Shown one piece after another: positions 28,681-37,818 of a DNA stretch of 64,000 nucleotides (positions are counted from its first letter, which is position 1; each line of letters begins with the position of its first letter). Source of the DNA: Snodgrassella sp. CFCC 13594. GTDB lineage: Bacteria > Pseudomonadota > Gammaproteobacteria > Burkholderiales > Neisseriaceae. The notes under the pieces were generated by a model that was not told where the DNA came from, made no database searches, and saw only the letters and a program-made list of their open reading frames with translations. A program made the position numbers and the translations under genes. Location: the NCBI RefSeq assembly GCF_001590725.1, contig NZ_LQXR01000002.1:124001-188000 (forward strand), in the 5' to 3' direction.

Positions 28681-29520
28681 ATGAGCATCGATTTACATTG
28701 CCACTCCACCATATCCGATGGTGCTCTATCGCCAGGTGAGGTAGTGCGCCGCGCCCATGAGCATGGTTGTACCTTGCTGGCGCTCACCGATCATGATCAT
28801 ACCGGTGGGTTGGTCGAAGCCCGCCAACAGGCGCAGCAGCTGGGGATGCGTTTGATTAATGGCGTTGAAATTTCCGTGACTTGGCGCGCACGTAGTATCC
28901 ATGTGGTGGGGTTGGATTTTGATGATCGGCACGAAGGTTTGCAGCAACTGCTGGCACAGGTACGCGCAGGGCGCATCATGCGTTTTCAGGCAATGGCTGC
29001 AAAATTGGCGCACAAAGGCATTGCCGATGCGCTCGTTGGCGCATCGGCGTTGGTCACCAATCCCGACATGCCCAGCCGCACCCATTTGGCACAATTCTTG
29101 GTGGATAATGGTCATGTCCGCAATAAGGCTGAGGCGTTCCGAAAATACCTAGGAGAAGGGAAGCCTTGTTGTGTCAAACATCAATGGGCGGATTTGGGCG
29201 AGACCATTGGTGCCATCACAGCAGCAGGTGGGCTGGCCGTGATTGCCCATCCCATGCGTTACGATTTATCGGCCACAGCCAAGCGCAATTTGTTTGAAGA
29301 GTTTAAAGCGCTGGGTGGTGTGGCTATTGAGGTTCACAGTGGGCGCTCATCGCTAAACGACAGGTTGAACTATGCCTTATTGGCTGAGCGTTTCGATTTG
29401 ATGGCCAGCTGTGGCAGTGACTTCCACCGGGTTGGTGATTTTGGCGGCGGGGATTTGGGGCGGTGCCCCGAGTTGCCACCGATTTGTCAGCCGGTATGGA
29501 CACGGTTTCAGGCAGCCTGA
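28681..29520 (+). CDS. rnm: PHP-domain 5'-3' exoribonuclease (RNase AM)
   Basis: The E. coli homologue (YciV/TrpH, now Rnm) removes 5' ends of rRNAs and short RNAs. This 279-residue protein has the PHP metal ligands: H6 and H8 in DLHCHST, LTDHDHTG, an IAHPMRYD histidine, an EVHSG histidine and the final SCGSDFH. The stop codon falls within a DUS (29507-29518). It is followed by yciO, the same order as in E. coli, which supports the assignment. Confidence 0.88.
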   Translation: MSIDLHCHSTISDGALSPGEVVRRAHEHGCTLLALTDHDHTGGLVEARQQAQQLGMRLINGVEISVTWRARSIHVVGLDFDDRHEGLQQLLAQVRAGRIMRFQAMAAKLAHKGIADALVGASALVTNPDMPSRTHLAQFLVDNGHVRNKAEAFRKYLGEGKPCCVKHQWADLGETIGAITAAGGLAVIAHPMRYDLSATAKRNLFEEFKALGGVAIEVHSGRSSLNDRLNYALLAERFDLMASCGSDFHRVGDFGGGDLGRCPELPPICQPVWTRFQAA

Positions 29521-29562
29521 ATAGGGCTCAATGCTGTTCACACACAATAATCACAACAATAA

Positions 29563-30198
29563 ATGAGAGGATTTCATCATGCTCAATTTTTTGCCATTCA
29601 TCCAGAAACGCCACAAGAGCGCTTAATCAAACAATGCACTGAAATTGTGCGCCAAGGTGGCGTGATTGCTTATCCTACGGACTCTTGTTATGCCTTGGGT
29701 TGCCAACTGGGGAATAAAGAAGCCATGCAGCGCATTTTGCAAATACGCGGCATCGATCAAAAACACCATTTAACATTGATGTGCCATGACTTAAGCGAGC
29801 TGGGCACTTATGCTCAAGTAGACAACAGCCAGTTTCGCTTGCTCAAGGCCACGACACCAGGAAGCTATACATTTATTTTAGGCGCGACCAAGGAAGTACC
29901 AGCGCGCACCCTACACCCCAAGCGCAAGACCATTGGCTTGCGTGTGCCTGATAACAAGATTGCATTGGCCTTGTTGGCTGACTTGGGTGAACCCATGTTG
30001 TCGTGTACGTTGATGTTGCCTGAAGATGAAGCACCATTAACTGATCCTTATGATATACGTGATCGTTTGGAGCACAGTGTTGATTTGGTGATTGATGGTG
30101 GCTGGTGTGGTACCGAACCAACCACGGTGATTGATATGACACAAGGCATTGAATTGGTACGCCAGGGCAAAGGCGACAGCACCCCATTTGGCTTGTGA
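29563..30198 (+). CDS. yciO: YciO, L-threonylcarbamoyladenylate synthase-type protein (start may be frameshifted)
   Basis: This is a YrdC-domain protein of the YciO branch, with motifs GGVIAYPTDSCYALGC, HHLTLMCHDLSEL, SYTFILGATKEVP and KRKTIGLRVP. Its exact cellular task is unsettled. The open frame begins at ATG 29563, but no ribosome binding site precedes it. A well-placed GAGAGGA lies before ATG 29579, which is one base out of frame. One extra base after that ATG would give M-A-Q-F-F-A-I-H-P, as in E. coli (MSQFFYIHP). A missing base there is therefore likely. Confidence 0.85.
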   Translation: MRGFHHAQFFAIHPETPQERLIKQCTEIVRQGGVIAYPTDSCYALGCQLGNKEAMQRILQIRGIDQKHHLTLMCHDLSELGTYAQVDNSQFRLLKATTPGSYTFILGATKEVPARTLHPKRKTIGLRVPDNKIALALLADLGEPMLSCTLMLPEDEAPLTDPYDIRDRLEHSVDLVIDGGWCGTEPTTVIDMTQGIELVRQGKGDSTPFGL

Positions 30199-30254
30199 AA
30201 ACCGTTACAATCCAAGCTGCCTGAACAACACAGAAAGAACCGAAGAAAGAATAT

Positions 30255-30881
30255 ATGGATGCTTCCTTGATTTTACTGGCGATATTGCCGATGATTTTTG
30301 CGTTTACTGTGAGCGAGGCCGCGCGTGGCTTTGCGGCGTATTACTGTGGCGATGCCACGCCCAAACAATACGGTCGCCTTACCTTTAATCCGACATCACA
30401 CATTGATCCCATTGGCACCATTGTGGTGCCTTTGGTGTCGTTTGCCATTAGTTCATTGAGTGGCATGATGTTTATTTTTGGTTGGGCCAAACCCATGCCA
30501 GTGGATCCGCGCAATTTCCGCAATTGGCGGCAAGGCCAACGGTTGGTGTCTTTGGCGGGGCCGCTGTCGAATTTCATGATGTGTTTTGTGTGGGGTTTGG
30601 CCATTGTCGTGAGTCAATGGGTGCCTGTCTCATTTCAAGATCCACTCAGTAAGATGGGCATGATTGGCATCAGCTTCAATGCGTGGATTATGGTGTTGAG
30701 CTTGTTGCCTATTCTACCCATGGATGGTGGACGTATTGTGGATAGCTTCTTGCCACCTAAAGCCTCTATGCAATTTCACAAAATTGCGCCATATGGCACT
30801 TGGATTATTCTATTTTTATTGATTTTCGGGATATTGCTGCCCATTATGCGCCCCATCGTGCTGGTATTTTTGCATTGGTAA
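30255..30881 (+). CDS. M50-like (site-2 protease family) membrane protein lacking the zinc motif
   Basis: This is a 208-residue membrane protein with the S2P fold: hydrophobic segments, YGRLTFNPTSHIDPIGTI, FGWAKPMPVD, LAGPLSNF and LPILPMDGGRIVD. The position of the HExxH zinc site reads S20-E-A-A-R24, so both zinc histidines are gone while the DGG motif near residue 157 remains. As best recalled, Neisseria homologues have REVAR at the same place, so the loss seems to be shared rather than local damage. It is probably not a protease and may be a scaffold or binding protein. Confidence 0.8.
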   Translation: MDASLILLAILPMIFAFTVSEAARGFAAYYCGDATPKQYGRLTFNPTSHIDPIGTIVVPLVSFAISSLSGMMFIFGWAKPMPVDPRNFRNWRQGQRLVSLAGPLSNFMMCFVWGLAIVVSQWVPVSFQDPLSKMGMIGISFNAWIMVLSLLPILPMDGGRIVDSFLPPKASMQFHKIAPYGTWIILFLLIFGILLPIMRPIVLVFLHW

Positions 30882-30938
30882 TGAAAGTGATACTGCCGCT
30901 GATGTAAGCCCATCATCGGCTTTCACAAGCGGATTAAC

Positions 30939-30967
30939 AAGCTGCTGACTCATCAGCAGCTTTTTTT
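30939..30967 (+). terminator. Rho-independent terminator after the M50-like gene
   Basis: AAGCTGCTGA (30939-30948) and TCAGCAGCTT (30953-30962) enclose a CTCA loop and end in seven or more T residues. Confidence 0.9.
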
Positions 30968-31162
30968 ATTTGGCTAAAGCAACAATGCTGTGTTGGTTAA
31001 ATAATTTACATGAATTATTTTTTCTTACGGAACTAGAACTTTTTGTTAAGTCTCTTGTCATAACCCAAAATCATAAATGGATGGTAGCCGCTCATTCTTG
31101 TGGGCTGCTGATTAAATTGCATGGAATACACAGAAAAATTAGCTCGTCCCGCAGAACACAAG

Positions 31163-33412
31163 ATGGTCGTGACCCGTAAATGGGTATTTTTGTGCTTGAT
31201 GTCGGCGTGGACGTTTGGCATGGCAAAAACACCTGAGCAGACGGCTAAGCCAGTGGCAAAGCGAGTGTGCACTGATTGTCATCCCGGTCTTTTGCCAGCA
31301 GTAGCACTGGCCGAGCGGGCCTTCCAAGCCCGAAAACAAGGGCAATGGCCTGAGGCTGAGGGCTATTATCAAGCCCTCAGGAAGCATTATCCCGATCAAA
31401 AAGATGGTTGGCTTGGGCTGGCGCTGGTGGCCATTGATACCCAGCGTTATACACAAGCTCAGGGCTTATTGGCTGCCTATAAGAAACGATTTGGTGAGGA
31501 TGATGGTTTTGAATCTGCTCAAGATTATTGGGTAGAACAATATTTATCGCCAATGGAACAATTGGCGTATTTCCAAGAAAAAATAAGCAAAAAGCCCGGT
31601 GATCGCAACGCAGTGCTGCAAACATACCGGGCCGCAGCCAAATTGGGTGCTTTCCCAGTGCAAAAAAACCTGTTGCAGCAGTATCCGCAGTATTTTTCAC
31701 CTGGCGATGCGGTGTGGTTGGCTCATGATGAAGCGGTTAAGTTGCATAAAATTGCGGTTAAACCCAGTGATTACCAAGCCGCTTATGCCACCTTGCAATC
31801 GGTTTACCATCAATCAGAGCAAGATGCGCCTGTGTATCGGAAAAGCCTGCAAGATGGCGTGGTCTTGGCTGGATCAGCCAGTCAGCCTAAGCAGGCATTG
31901 TCCCTTTATCGGCAGCTGTCCACTGAAGAGCAAAACGCCGCTTATGTACAAGAGGCCGTGGCCGATGCGTGGCTGGCCACTGGTTCTCCGTTTAAAGCCG
32001 GTGCTGTTTATCAGCGGTTGTGGTTGGATAAGGAAGCCGCCGGGCAGGAGACGTTTGCGCTACAACGAAAACGGATTCAGGCAGCCGCCGATGCGCAGCA
32101 TTTTGATCAGGCTTGGCAGATATTAGAATCTTTGCGTCCCCAGCAGCGAATCAATGATTTTACTCGAACTCAACTTTTAAACAATGATGGTTACCAAGCG
32201 GTTTATTTCGACAAAGTTCGAGTATCAGCTTGGCGTGGTGATTTTAAACAAGCACATCAATTGATTGATGACTGGTTGAATACGTTGCCTGGGGATGCTT
32301 GGGGCCATCAACTCAAAGGCGATGTTTATCGGTGGCAGGGAAGACCGGATGATGCTTTAAAAGAATATAGAGAGGCGCAAAGCAAAGTGCCAGAGCCCAA
32401 TCAATTTGCTCCTTCAGTGGCGCAGGTGATGTTGGACAACCAAAATTGGCCTGAAGTTAAATCGTATTTGGCTAAATTTGGACAAACTGACAATGCGGAT
32501 TGGCAAGAATATATACGCAAAACCTCGAAGGCGCGTGCGCCAGAACTGTGGATTGATTCTAGTGTGGGGCGAAATACTCATCCTCAGGAACTGGGCAATG
32601 AGAATAGCCACAATGTATATTTATACAGCCAACGAAGCTTAGATGGTTACCGTGCTTTGGTGCATTACCATACCGATGAAGTGCCTGTGGGCAATGATTC
32701 TTTACGCCAGCAACGTGTTGGTGCCGGTCTTGATGTTGACCGAGATCCTTGGCATGCACAAATTGAGGCTGGTAAAGGGGTTGAGCTGAACAAGCGTGGC
32801 TATCTGAGTGCCAATCTGGATTATCGGTTGAATCAATCTTGGACGTTGTCGGTCAATGGTCAAATCAACAGTGAAAACACGCCTCTTCGCGCCATTAATC
32901 AACAGACTTATGCCAATGAGATAGCGGCGAGCGTTCAATACAGTCATTCACCTTTATGGCGCATCAACCTAGGTGGGTCTTTTTTAGATTTTGATGATGG
33001 TAATCATCGAAATAGTGGATTTGCGTCTTTCAATCATGTCTGGTTACAGCATGACCGCTGGCAATTAGATCAGACGGTTAGGTTCGATTGGCAAAAAAAT
33101 CGACAGTTGACCGGCGTGGATTACTACAACCCTGATTCCGCCCATGCCTTGTGGACAGAGGCTCGTGTGAGTTATAGCCAGCCTTTTGATCAAAACATCA
33201 AGCTAAAACAATCGATCACGCTGGGAGGTGGTCGTTATTGGCAAGCTGATTACAACGCTGAAAAAACATGGCTATTGCAATATGGTCAAGAATGGCAGCT
33301 GGGTGAGGCGGCATTCCTGCAATTGACGGCAGGTAGAAAACGCTCGGTGTATGACGGTCGGCCTGAATACCAGAATTTTGGACAGCTGGGTTTCGGCTAT
33401 CGTTTCCATTGA
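31163..33412 (+). CDS. pgaA: PgaA, outer-membrane exporter of poly-beta-1,6-N-acetylglucosamine
   Basis: PgaA is the outer-membrane porin and periplasmic TPR scaffold that exports the polymer. ATG 31163 begins a signal-peptide-like MVVTRKWVFLCLMSAW; an ATG at 31121 is an alternative and neither has a strong ribosome binding site. Residues 50-430 are helical repeats, and the last 300 form a beta-barrel ending in LGFGYRFH. The family motif YYNPDSAHALWTE is present. It is followed by pgaB (12 bases), pgaC and pgaD. Unusually, the mature N-terminus contains C36-T-D-C-H40, a CxxCH pattern. Confidence 0.88.
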   Translation: MVVTRKWVFLCLMSAWTFGMAKTPEQTAKPVAKRVCTDCHPGLLPAVALAERAFQARKQGQWPEAEGYYQALRKHYPDQKDGWLGLALVAIDTQRYTQAQGLLAAYKKRFGEDDGFESAQDYWVEQYLSPMEQLAYFQEKISKKPGDRNAVLQTYRAAAKLGAFPVQKNLLQQYPQYFSPGDAVWLAHDEAVKLHKIAVKPSDYQAAYATLQSVYHQSEQDAPVYRKSLQDGVVLAGSASQPKQALSLYRQLSTEEQNAAYVQEAVADAWLATGSPFKAGAVYQRLWLDKEAAGQETFALQRKRIQAAADAQHFDQAWQILESLRPQQRINDFTRTQLLNNDGYQAVYFDKVRVSAWRGDFKQAHQLIDDWLNTLPGDAWGHQLKGDVYRWQGRPDDALKEYREAQSKVPEPNQFAPSVAQVMLDNQNWPEVKSYLAKFGQTDNADWQEYIRKTSKARAPELWIDSSVGRNTHPQELGNENSHNVYLYSQRSLDGYRALVHYHTDEVPVGNDSLRQQRVGAGLDVDRDPWHAQIEAGKGVELNKRGYLSANLDYRLNQSWTLSVNGQINSENTPLRAINQQTYANEIAASVQYSHSPLWRINLGGSFLDFDDGNHRNSGFASFNHVWLQHDRWQLDQTVRFDWQKNRQLTGVDYYNPDSAHALWTEARVSYSQPFDQNIKLKQSITLGGGRYWQADYNAEKTWLLQYGQEWQLGEAAFLQLTAGRKRSVYDGRPEYQNFGQLGFGYRFH

Positions 33413-33424
33413 TGGAGTCTACAC

Positions 33425-35392
33425 ATGAAAAAAATAGCCATGCATTTGAGAAAGACTACCGTTCACGCCATGATATTGAGCTTCATGATGCTCATGTCTT
33501 GGGTTGCAGTGGCACAAAGGTTGCCTGTATTGGCCTATCACGATGTCGATACAACAGCATTAAAGCAAACTGTGATTAAACCGCCGGAAAAAAAGATTGA
33601 TGGGGTTTATTACCGCCATTTTTATCCGCAAACGATTTCGGTGCCCAATCTGGTTAATCATTTTAATTGGCTTCAGCAACATGGTTATCAGCCAGTAAGC
33701 TGGCAGCAAGTGGTAGATGCCCGTGCTGGTAAACGAGCATTACCGGAAAAACCAGTATTACTGACATTCGATGATGGCTATGAGAGCTTTTATCAGAATG
33801 TTTATCCCTTATTGAAGGCATACCGCTTTCCGGCTGTGTTTGCTGTGGTGACTTCTTGGCTAGAAGTGCCTGATCAACAAATGGTGCCGTATGATAAAAA
33901 TCTATCACTGCCGCGAAAAAACTTTATGTCATGGGCGCATCTCAAAGAAATGAGTGACAGCGGGTGGGTTGAGGTGGCATCACATACCCATGCTTTACAC
34001 AAAGGAGTGGTTGCCAATCCTCGGGGCAGTGTTATTGCGGCCGTGTTGGCACCGATTTACCAAAATGGGCGCTATGAAAACAAAGCGCAATATCAAGCCA
34101 GGTTAGAAAATGATTTCGAAACCTCTGCTCGATTGATTGCTCAGCACACAGGCAAGCGACCCCGTGTCATGGTTTGGCCATATGGGCGGTTCAATCAAGT
34201 TGCTCAACAAGCTGCTGCTCAAGCGGGGATGAAAGACAGCTACACCCTCAATGACGATGTTGATAACGAGACAGGTCGTGCTGTTTTGGGGCGCTTTTTG
34301 GTTGAGGAAGAAAGCACCTTGGACATGCTGGGCCAATACCTCAAAAGCGAACTCAAATCGCCAACGGTTCAGAGGGTAGTGCATGTGGATTTAGATCGGG
34401 TTTACGATAAAAATCCCACGCAACTAAATCGCAACGTGGATGCATTGATTGAGCGCATCAGCCAGCTTGGTGTGACCACGGTGTATTTGCAGGCCTTCGC
34501 GGATGAAGATGGTAATGGCGTGGCTGAGGCGTTGTATTTCCCCAATCAATACTTGCCGGTCAAAGCGGATTTATTTGGTCAGGTGGCGTGGCAAATACTC
34601 ACACGGGCACATGCTGATGTTTATGCTTGGATGCCAGTGTTGGCTTTTGATTTGGGCCATTCATACACCTACATAAATGATGGCCGCACTGGCAAACCGA
34701 ACCCACGACACTACCAAAGGCTGTCACCCTATTCAGACGCCAATTTAAAGGCAATCCAATCAATTTATTCCGATTTGTCCTTTTATGCCAAATTCAATGG
34801 ATTGCTGTTCCATGATGATGCGTTTATGGATGATTTCGAAAGTGCTGGTTCTGCTGCCCACCCTCAACAAGAACCTGGGGATTTGGCACAGGCACGCCGA
34901 AAAGAGCAGGATCTCATCAAGACGACAGACCAGTTGGTTCGTGCAGTGAAGCCGTATGCGATGGGTGGATTTGAACCGCATTCTTTTTTTACAGCCAGAA
35001 ATATTTATGCCAGCGTAATCATGAACCCTGAAGCACAGGCCTGGTTTGCACAAAGCTTGCCTGAAATGGCAAAACATTATGATTATGTGGCGGTCATGGC
35101 GATGCCATATATGGAGCATGAGCAACCCATCTCCACCAAAACAGCGGCAGCTTGGTTGACGCAGTTAGCCCAAACTGCAAAACAGCAAGCCAATCCCAAC
35201 AAAATGGTGTTTGAACTACAAGCCACTAATTGGCATACGCAAAAGCCGATTGCCACGGCTGAGTTATTGAATTGGATGGCTATTTTGAAAAAAAATGGCA
35301 TTCAAAACATGGGCTATTACCCAGATGATTTTGTGAACAATCATCCGGATCTGCAGCAATTGAAACCGGTTTTTTCGTTAAAAGACTTTTGA
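33425..35392 (+). CDS. pgaB: PgaB, poly-N-acetylglucosamine N-deacetylase and glycosidase-like domain
   Basis: PgaB partly deacetylates the polymer in the periplasm. The N-terminal polysaccharide deacetylase domain has the metal and catalytic aspartates in LTFDDGYESF (D116, D117), ASHTHALH and MVWPYGRFN. The C-terminal GH153-like domain has VHVDLDRVYD, VYLQAFADEDGNG, YAWMPVLAFD and LFHDDAF. The total of 655 residues is close to E. coli PgaB. The signal peptide ends at VAVA-QRLP and has no cysteine, so unlike E. coli PgaB it is probably not a lipoprotein. Confidence 0.92.
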   Translation: MKKIAMHLRKTTVHAMILSFMMLMSWVAVAQRLPVLAYHDVDTTALKQTVIKPPEKKIDGVYYRHFYPQTISVPNLVNHFNWLQQHGYQPVSWQQVVDARAGKRALPEKPVLLTFDDGYESFYQNVYPLLKAYRFPAVFAVVTSWLEVPDQQMVPYDKNLSLPRKNFMSWAHLKEMSDSGWVEVASHTHALHKGVVANPRGSVIAAVLAPIYQNGRYENKAQYQARLENDFETSARLIAQHTGKRPRVMVWPYGRFNQVAQQAAAQAGMKDSYTLNDDVDNETGRAVLGRFLVEEESTLDMLGQYLKSELKSPTVQRVVHVDLDRVYDKNPTQLNRNVDALIERISQLGVTTVYLQAFADEDGNGVAEALYFPNQYLPVKADLFGQVAWQILTRAHADVYAWMPVLAFDLGHSYTYINDGRTGKPNPRHYQRLSPYSDANLKAIQSIYSDLSFYAKFNGLLFHDDAFMDDFESAGSAAHPQQEPGDLAQARRKEQDLIKTTDQLVRAVKPYAMGGFEPHSFFTARNIYASVIMNPEAQAWFAQSLPEMAKHYDYVAVMAMPYMEHEQPISTKTAAAWLTQLAQTAKQQANPNKMVFELQATNWHTQKPIATAELLNWMAILKKNGIQNMGYYPDDFVNNHPDLQQLKPVFSLKDF

Positions 35393-35422
35393 TGCCACCA
35401 CCAACAATAAAAAGACTCAGAC

Positions 35423-36658
35423 ATGAATGTGGATAATTTTTTTGATTTTGTCGTGATTATTGTATTTATCTATCCAGGGGTGATGGCGATTCATTGGACG
35501 GTGATGGGGTTAATTTATTTTTGGAAACATGAAAGACACATGCCCGTGCCGACTTATCAGGAAGGGCAGCCAGCGCCAAAAGTCGCTATTTTGATTCCTT
35601 GTTTTAATGAAGCCAAACATTTGCGTGAGTCTATTCCATATTTTCAAAAACTGCATTATCCACAGTTTGATTTGGTATTCATCAATGATGGTAGTACTGA
35701 TGAAACCGCAGTCATCATTGATGAGTGGGCAAATCAGTACAGTAATATCCACGCTTTGCATAAATCCAATGGCGGCAAAGCCAGTGCACTCAACATGGCC
35801 TTGGCTTATGTCGATGCCGAATACGTGATTTGTGTGGATGCCGATGCCATCTTGGATGAATGGGCGCTGGATTATATGGTGCAGCGCCTCAGTAGCGATG
35901 CCTCAATAGGCGGGGTAACTGGCAATCCCCGTGTGCGTAACCGTAGCACCTTGCTTGGCCGCCTGCAGGTGGCTGAATTCAGCTCCATTATTGGCCTAAT
36001 CAAACGGGCACAAAGCTTGATGGGCACGTTGTTTACTGTATCCGGTGTGATCTGCGGATTTAAAGCTGCGGTGTTGAAGCAGGTGGGCGGGTGGAGCACC
36101 AATATGATTACTGATGACATCGATATTAGCTGGAAGGTTCAGCGTCAAGGGTACAGCATTGCCTATGAGCCTCGTGCCTTATGCTGGGTCTTGATGCCGG
36201 AAACATTTAAGGGTTTTTATAAGCAACGATTGCGTTGGGCGCAAGGCGGAGCCGAAGTCGTTTTCCGCTACATGCCGTTTATGTTTGGTTGGAAAAATCG
36301 GCGGTTTTGGCCGTTATATCAGGAATATTGCTTAACCGCATTGTGGTGTTATTCCCTGATTGCGCTGACTATATTTTCTTTGCTGAATTGGGCTTTGGTG
36401 AGCCAGCAGTTAACAGTTGGTTTACTGCAAATCAACAGTGTTTTGTTGCTGGCATTTTTTATGTTCCAGTTCTCAATCAGCCTGTATATCGACAACCACT
36501 ATGAGAAAGGATTGAGCAAATATTTTTTCAGCAGTATTTGGTATCCCTATGCTTATTGGGTAGTGAATTTAGTGACTTTGGCTATCGGTTTGCCCAAGGC
36601 TCTGATTCGAAATAGAAATAAGCAAGCCGTTTGGAAAAGCCCCGACAGAGGAGTATAA
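35423..36658 (+). CDS. pgaC: PgaC, poly-N-acetylglucosamine synthase (GT2 glycosyltransferase)
   Basis: PgaC polymerises UDP-N-acetylglucosamine at the inner membrane. At 411 residues it has one N-terminal membrane helix, then a GT2 domain with INDGSTDET, VDADAILD, a TDDIDISWK acceptor motif and the Q-R-x-R-W-like KQRLRWAQGGAEV. Four C-terminal membrane helices follow. It begins 30 bases after pgaB and ends just before pgaD. Such synthases are often activated by cyclic-di-GMP through PgaC/PgaD; whether that holds here is unknown. Confidence 0.94.
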   Translation: MNVDNFFDFVVIIVFIYPGVMAIHWTVMGLIYFWKHERHMPVPTYQEGQPAPKVAILIPCFNEAKHLRESIPYFQKLHYPQFDLVFINDGSTDETAVIIDEWANQYSNIHALHKSNGGKASALNMALAYVDAEYVICVDADAILDEWALDYMVQRLSSDASIGGVTGNPRVRNRSTLLGRLQVAEFSSIIGLIKRAQSLMGTLFTVSGVICGFKAAVLKQVGGWSTNMITDDIDISWKVQRQGYSIAYEPRALCWVLMPETFKGFYKQRLRWAQGGAEVVFRYMPFMFGWKNRRFWPLYQEYCLTALWCYSLIALTIFSLLNWALVSQQLTVGLLQINSVLLLAFFMFQFSISLYIDNHYEKGLSKYFFSSIWYPYAYWVVNLVTLAIGLPKALIRNRNKQAVWKSPDRGV

Positions 36659-36660
36659 AA

Positions 36661-36990
36661 ATGCAAGCACAAAACCAACACAAATTGTCATTTGTTATTA
36701 ATAACCATCATTTATTGCCATTTCGGCACAAACTGAAATATGGATTAGCCACCACCATTACTTGGACTGTGTGGATATTGACGTGCCTATTGTTCTTTGG
36801 GGTTGGCTCGGCTGACCAAAGCACCGTCAGTATGCCCATCCAACCTTGGTATTGGCCGACCCTGACCAAATTGGTTGTCTTGGCATTGGTGGTTCAATTG
36901 GTTATTGCCATGCAATGGGCATTGTTGTCTGCGCGCTCGGCGCCTAAAGTAAAGCAATTGCCACGGCAGCCGTCTGTTAGAGGGTGCTAA
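36661..36990 (+). CDS. pgaD: PgaD, accessory membrane protein of poly-N-acetylglucosamine synthase
   Basis: This is a 109-residue protein with two membrane helices (about residues 28-48 and 70-92), starting two bases after the pgaC stop codon. The size, the double hairpin and the last position in the operon fit PgaD, which pairs with PgaC and takes part in cyclic-di-GMP sensing in E. coli. Sequence similarity alone is weak. Its TAA overlaps the TAG of the convergent prmC by three bases. Confidence 0.8.
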   Translation: MQAQNQHKLSFVINNHHLLPFRHKLKYGLATTITWTVWILTCLLFFGVGSADQSTVSMPIQPWYWPTLTKLVVLALVVQLVIAMQWALLSARSAPKVKQLPRQPSVRGC

Positions 36991-37808
36991 GCCATTTGCC
37001 CCAAGGTTAATCTGTCTAGATTGGCCCAATCTTGCTGGGTCTGTACGTGCTGGAAACCTTGCTGTTCCATAGCGGCGCGTACGGCTCGCCCTTGATCAAA
37101 GCCGTGTTCCAACATGAGCCATCCTGCTGATTTCAGGAAACAGGGCGCTTGAGCAATGATGGTACGAATGGCAGATAAGCCATCGGCAAAATCGGTGAGC
37201 GCGTGGCGCGGCTCAAAGCGCAAATCGCCTTGTTGTAGATGATGGTCCTGCGATTCAATATAGGGCGGATTGGAAATTAGCACGTCTAGGCTGTGTGCCT
37301 GTGGTCGTGGATTGGCGTCAAACCAACTACCCCATCCCAGTGTGATGGTTGCCTGAAATGCGTCAGCATTGCGCTTGGCAATGGTTAATGCATTGGCGCT
37401 GACATCCGATGCCCAGATGTGGGCGTCTGGGCGTTCACAGGCAAGGGTCACCGCAATGGCGCCACTGCCCGTACCGAGGTCCCAGAGAGCCCCATTGGGG
37501 GGCAATCTGCTTAAAGCAGCATCAACCAAATGTTCGGTTTCTGGTCGGGGAATCAATACATCTGGCGTGACTTCGAAGCGACGACCATAAAATTCGCGCT
37601 CACCCAAGATATAAGCCATCGGTTCGCCTCGTTGCCGCTTAGCCGCTGCTTGTTGCAATGCTGCCCATTGTTTTTCAGGCAGCCTTTGCTGGCCATGAGT
37701 CAGTATTTGTGCGTGGGTAAGTCCGGTGAAGTGCTGCAACAGCATCCGAGCTTCTAATCGTGGCAATGCGCACTGGGCCAGCCAATCAGTAATGGTATCT
37801 GGGTTCAC
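36987..37808 (-). CDS. prmC: Release factor glutamine methyltransferase PrmC
   Basis: PrmC methylates the glutamine of the GGQ motif in RF1 and RF2. This 273-residue protein has the N-terminal substrate domain, the SAM motif DLGTGSGAIA (110-119) and the catalytic NPPY at 180-183. It starts with GTG behind GAGG, ten bases after the mgtE stop codon, so the two form an operon. A DUS lies inside the coding region at 37674-37685. Confidence 0.93.
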   Translation of the reverse strand: MNPDTITDWLAQCALPRLEARMLLQHFTGLTHAQILTHGQQRLPEKQWAALQQAAAKRQRGEPMAYILGEREFYGRRFEVTPDVLIPRPETEHLVDAALSRLPPNGALWDLGTGSGAIAVTLACERPDAHIWASDVSANALTIAKRNADAFQATITLGWGSWFDANPRPQAHSLDVLISNPPYIESQDHHLQQGDLRFEPRHALTDFADGLSAIRTIIAQAPCFLKSAGWLMLEHGFDQGRAVRAAMEQQGFQHVQTQQDWANLDRLTLGQMA

Positions 37809-37818
37809 AACTCGGGCC

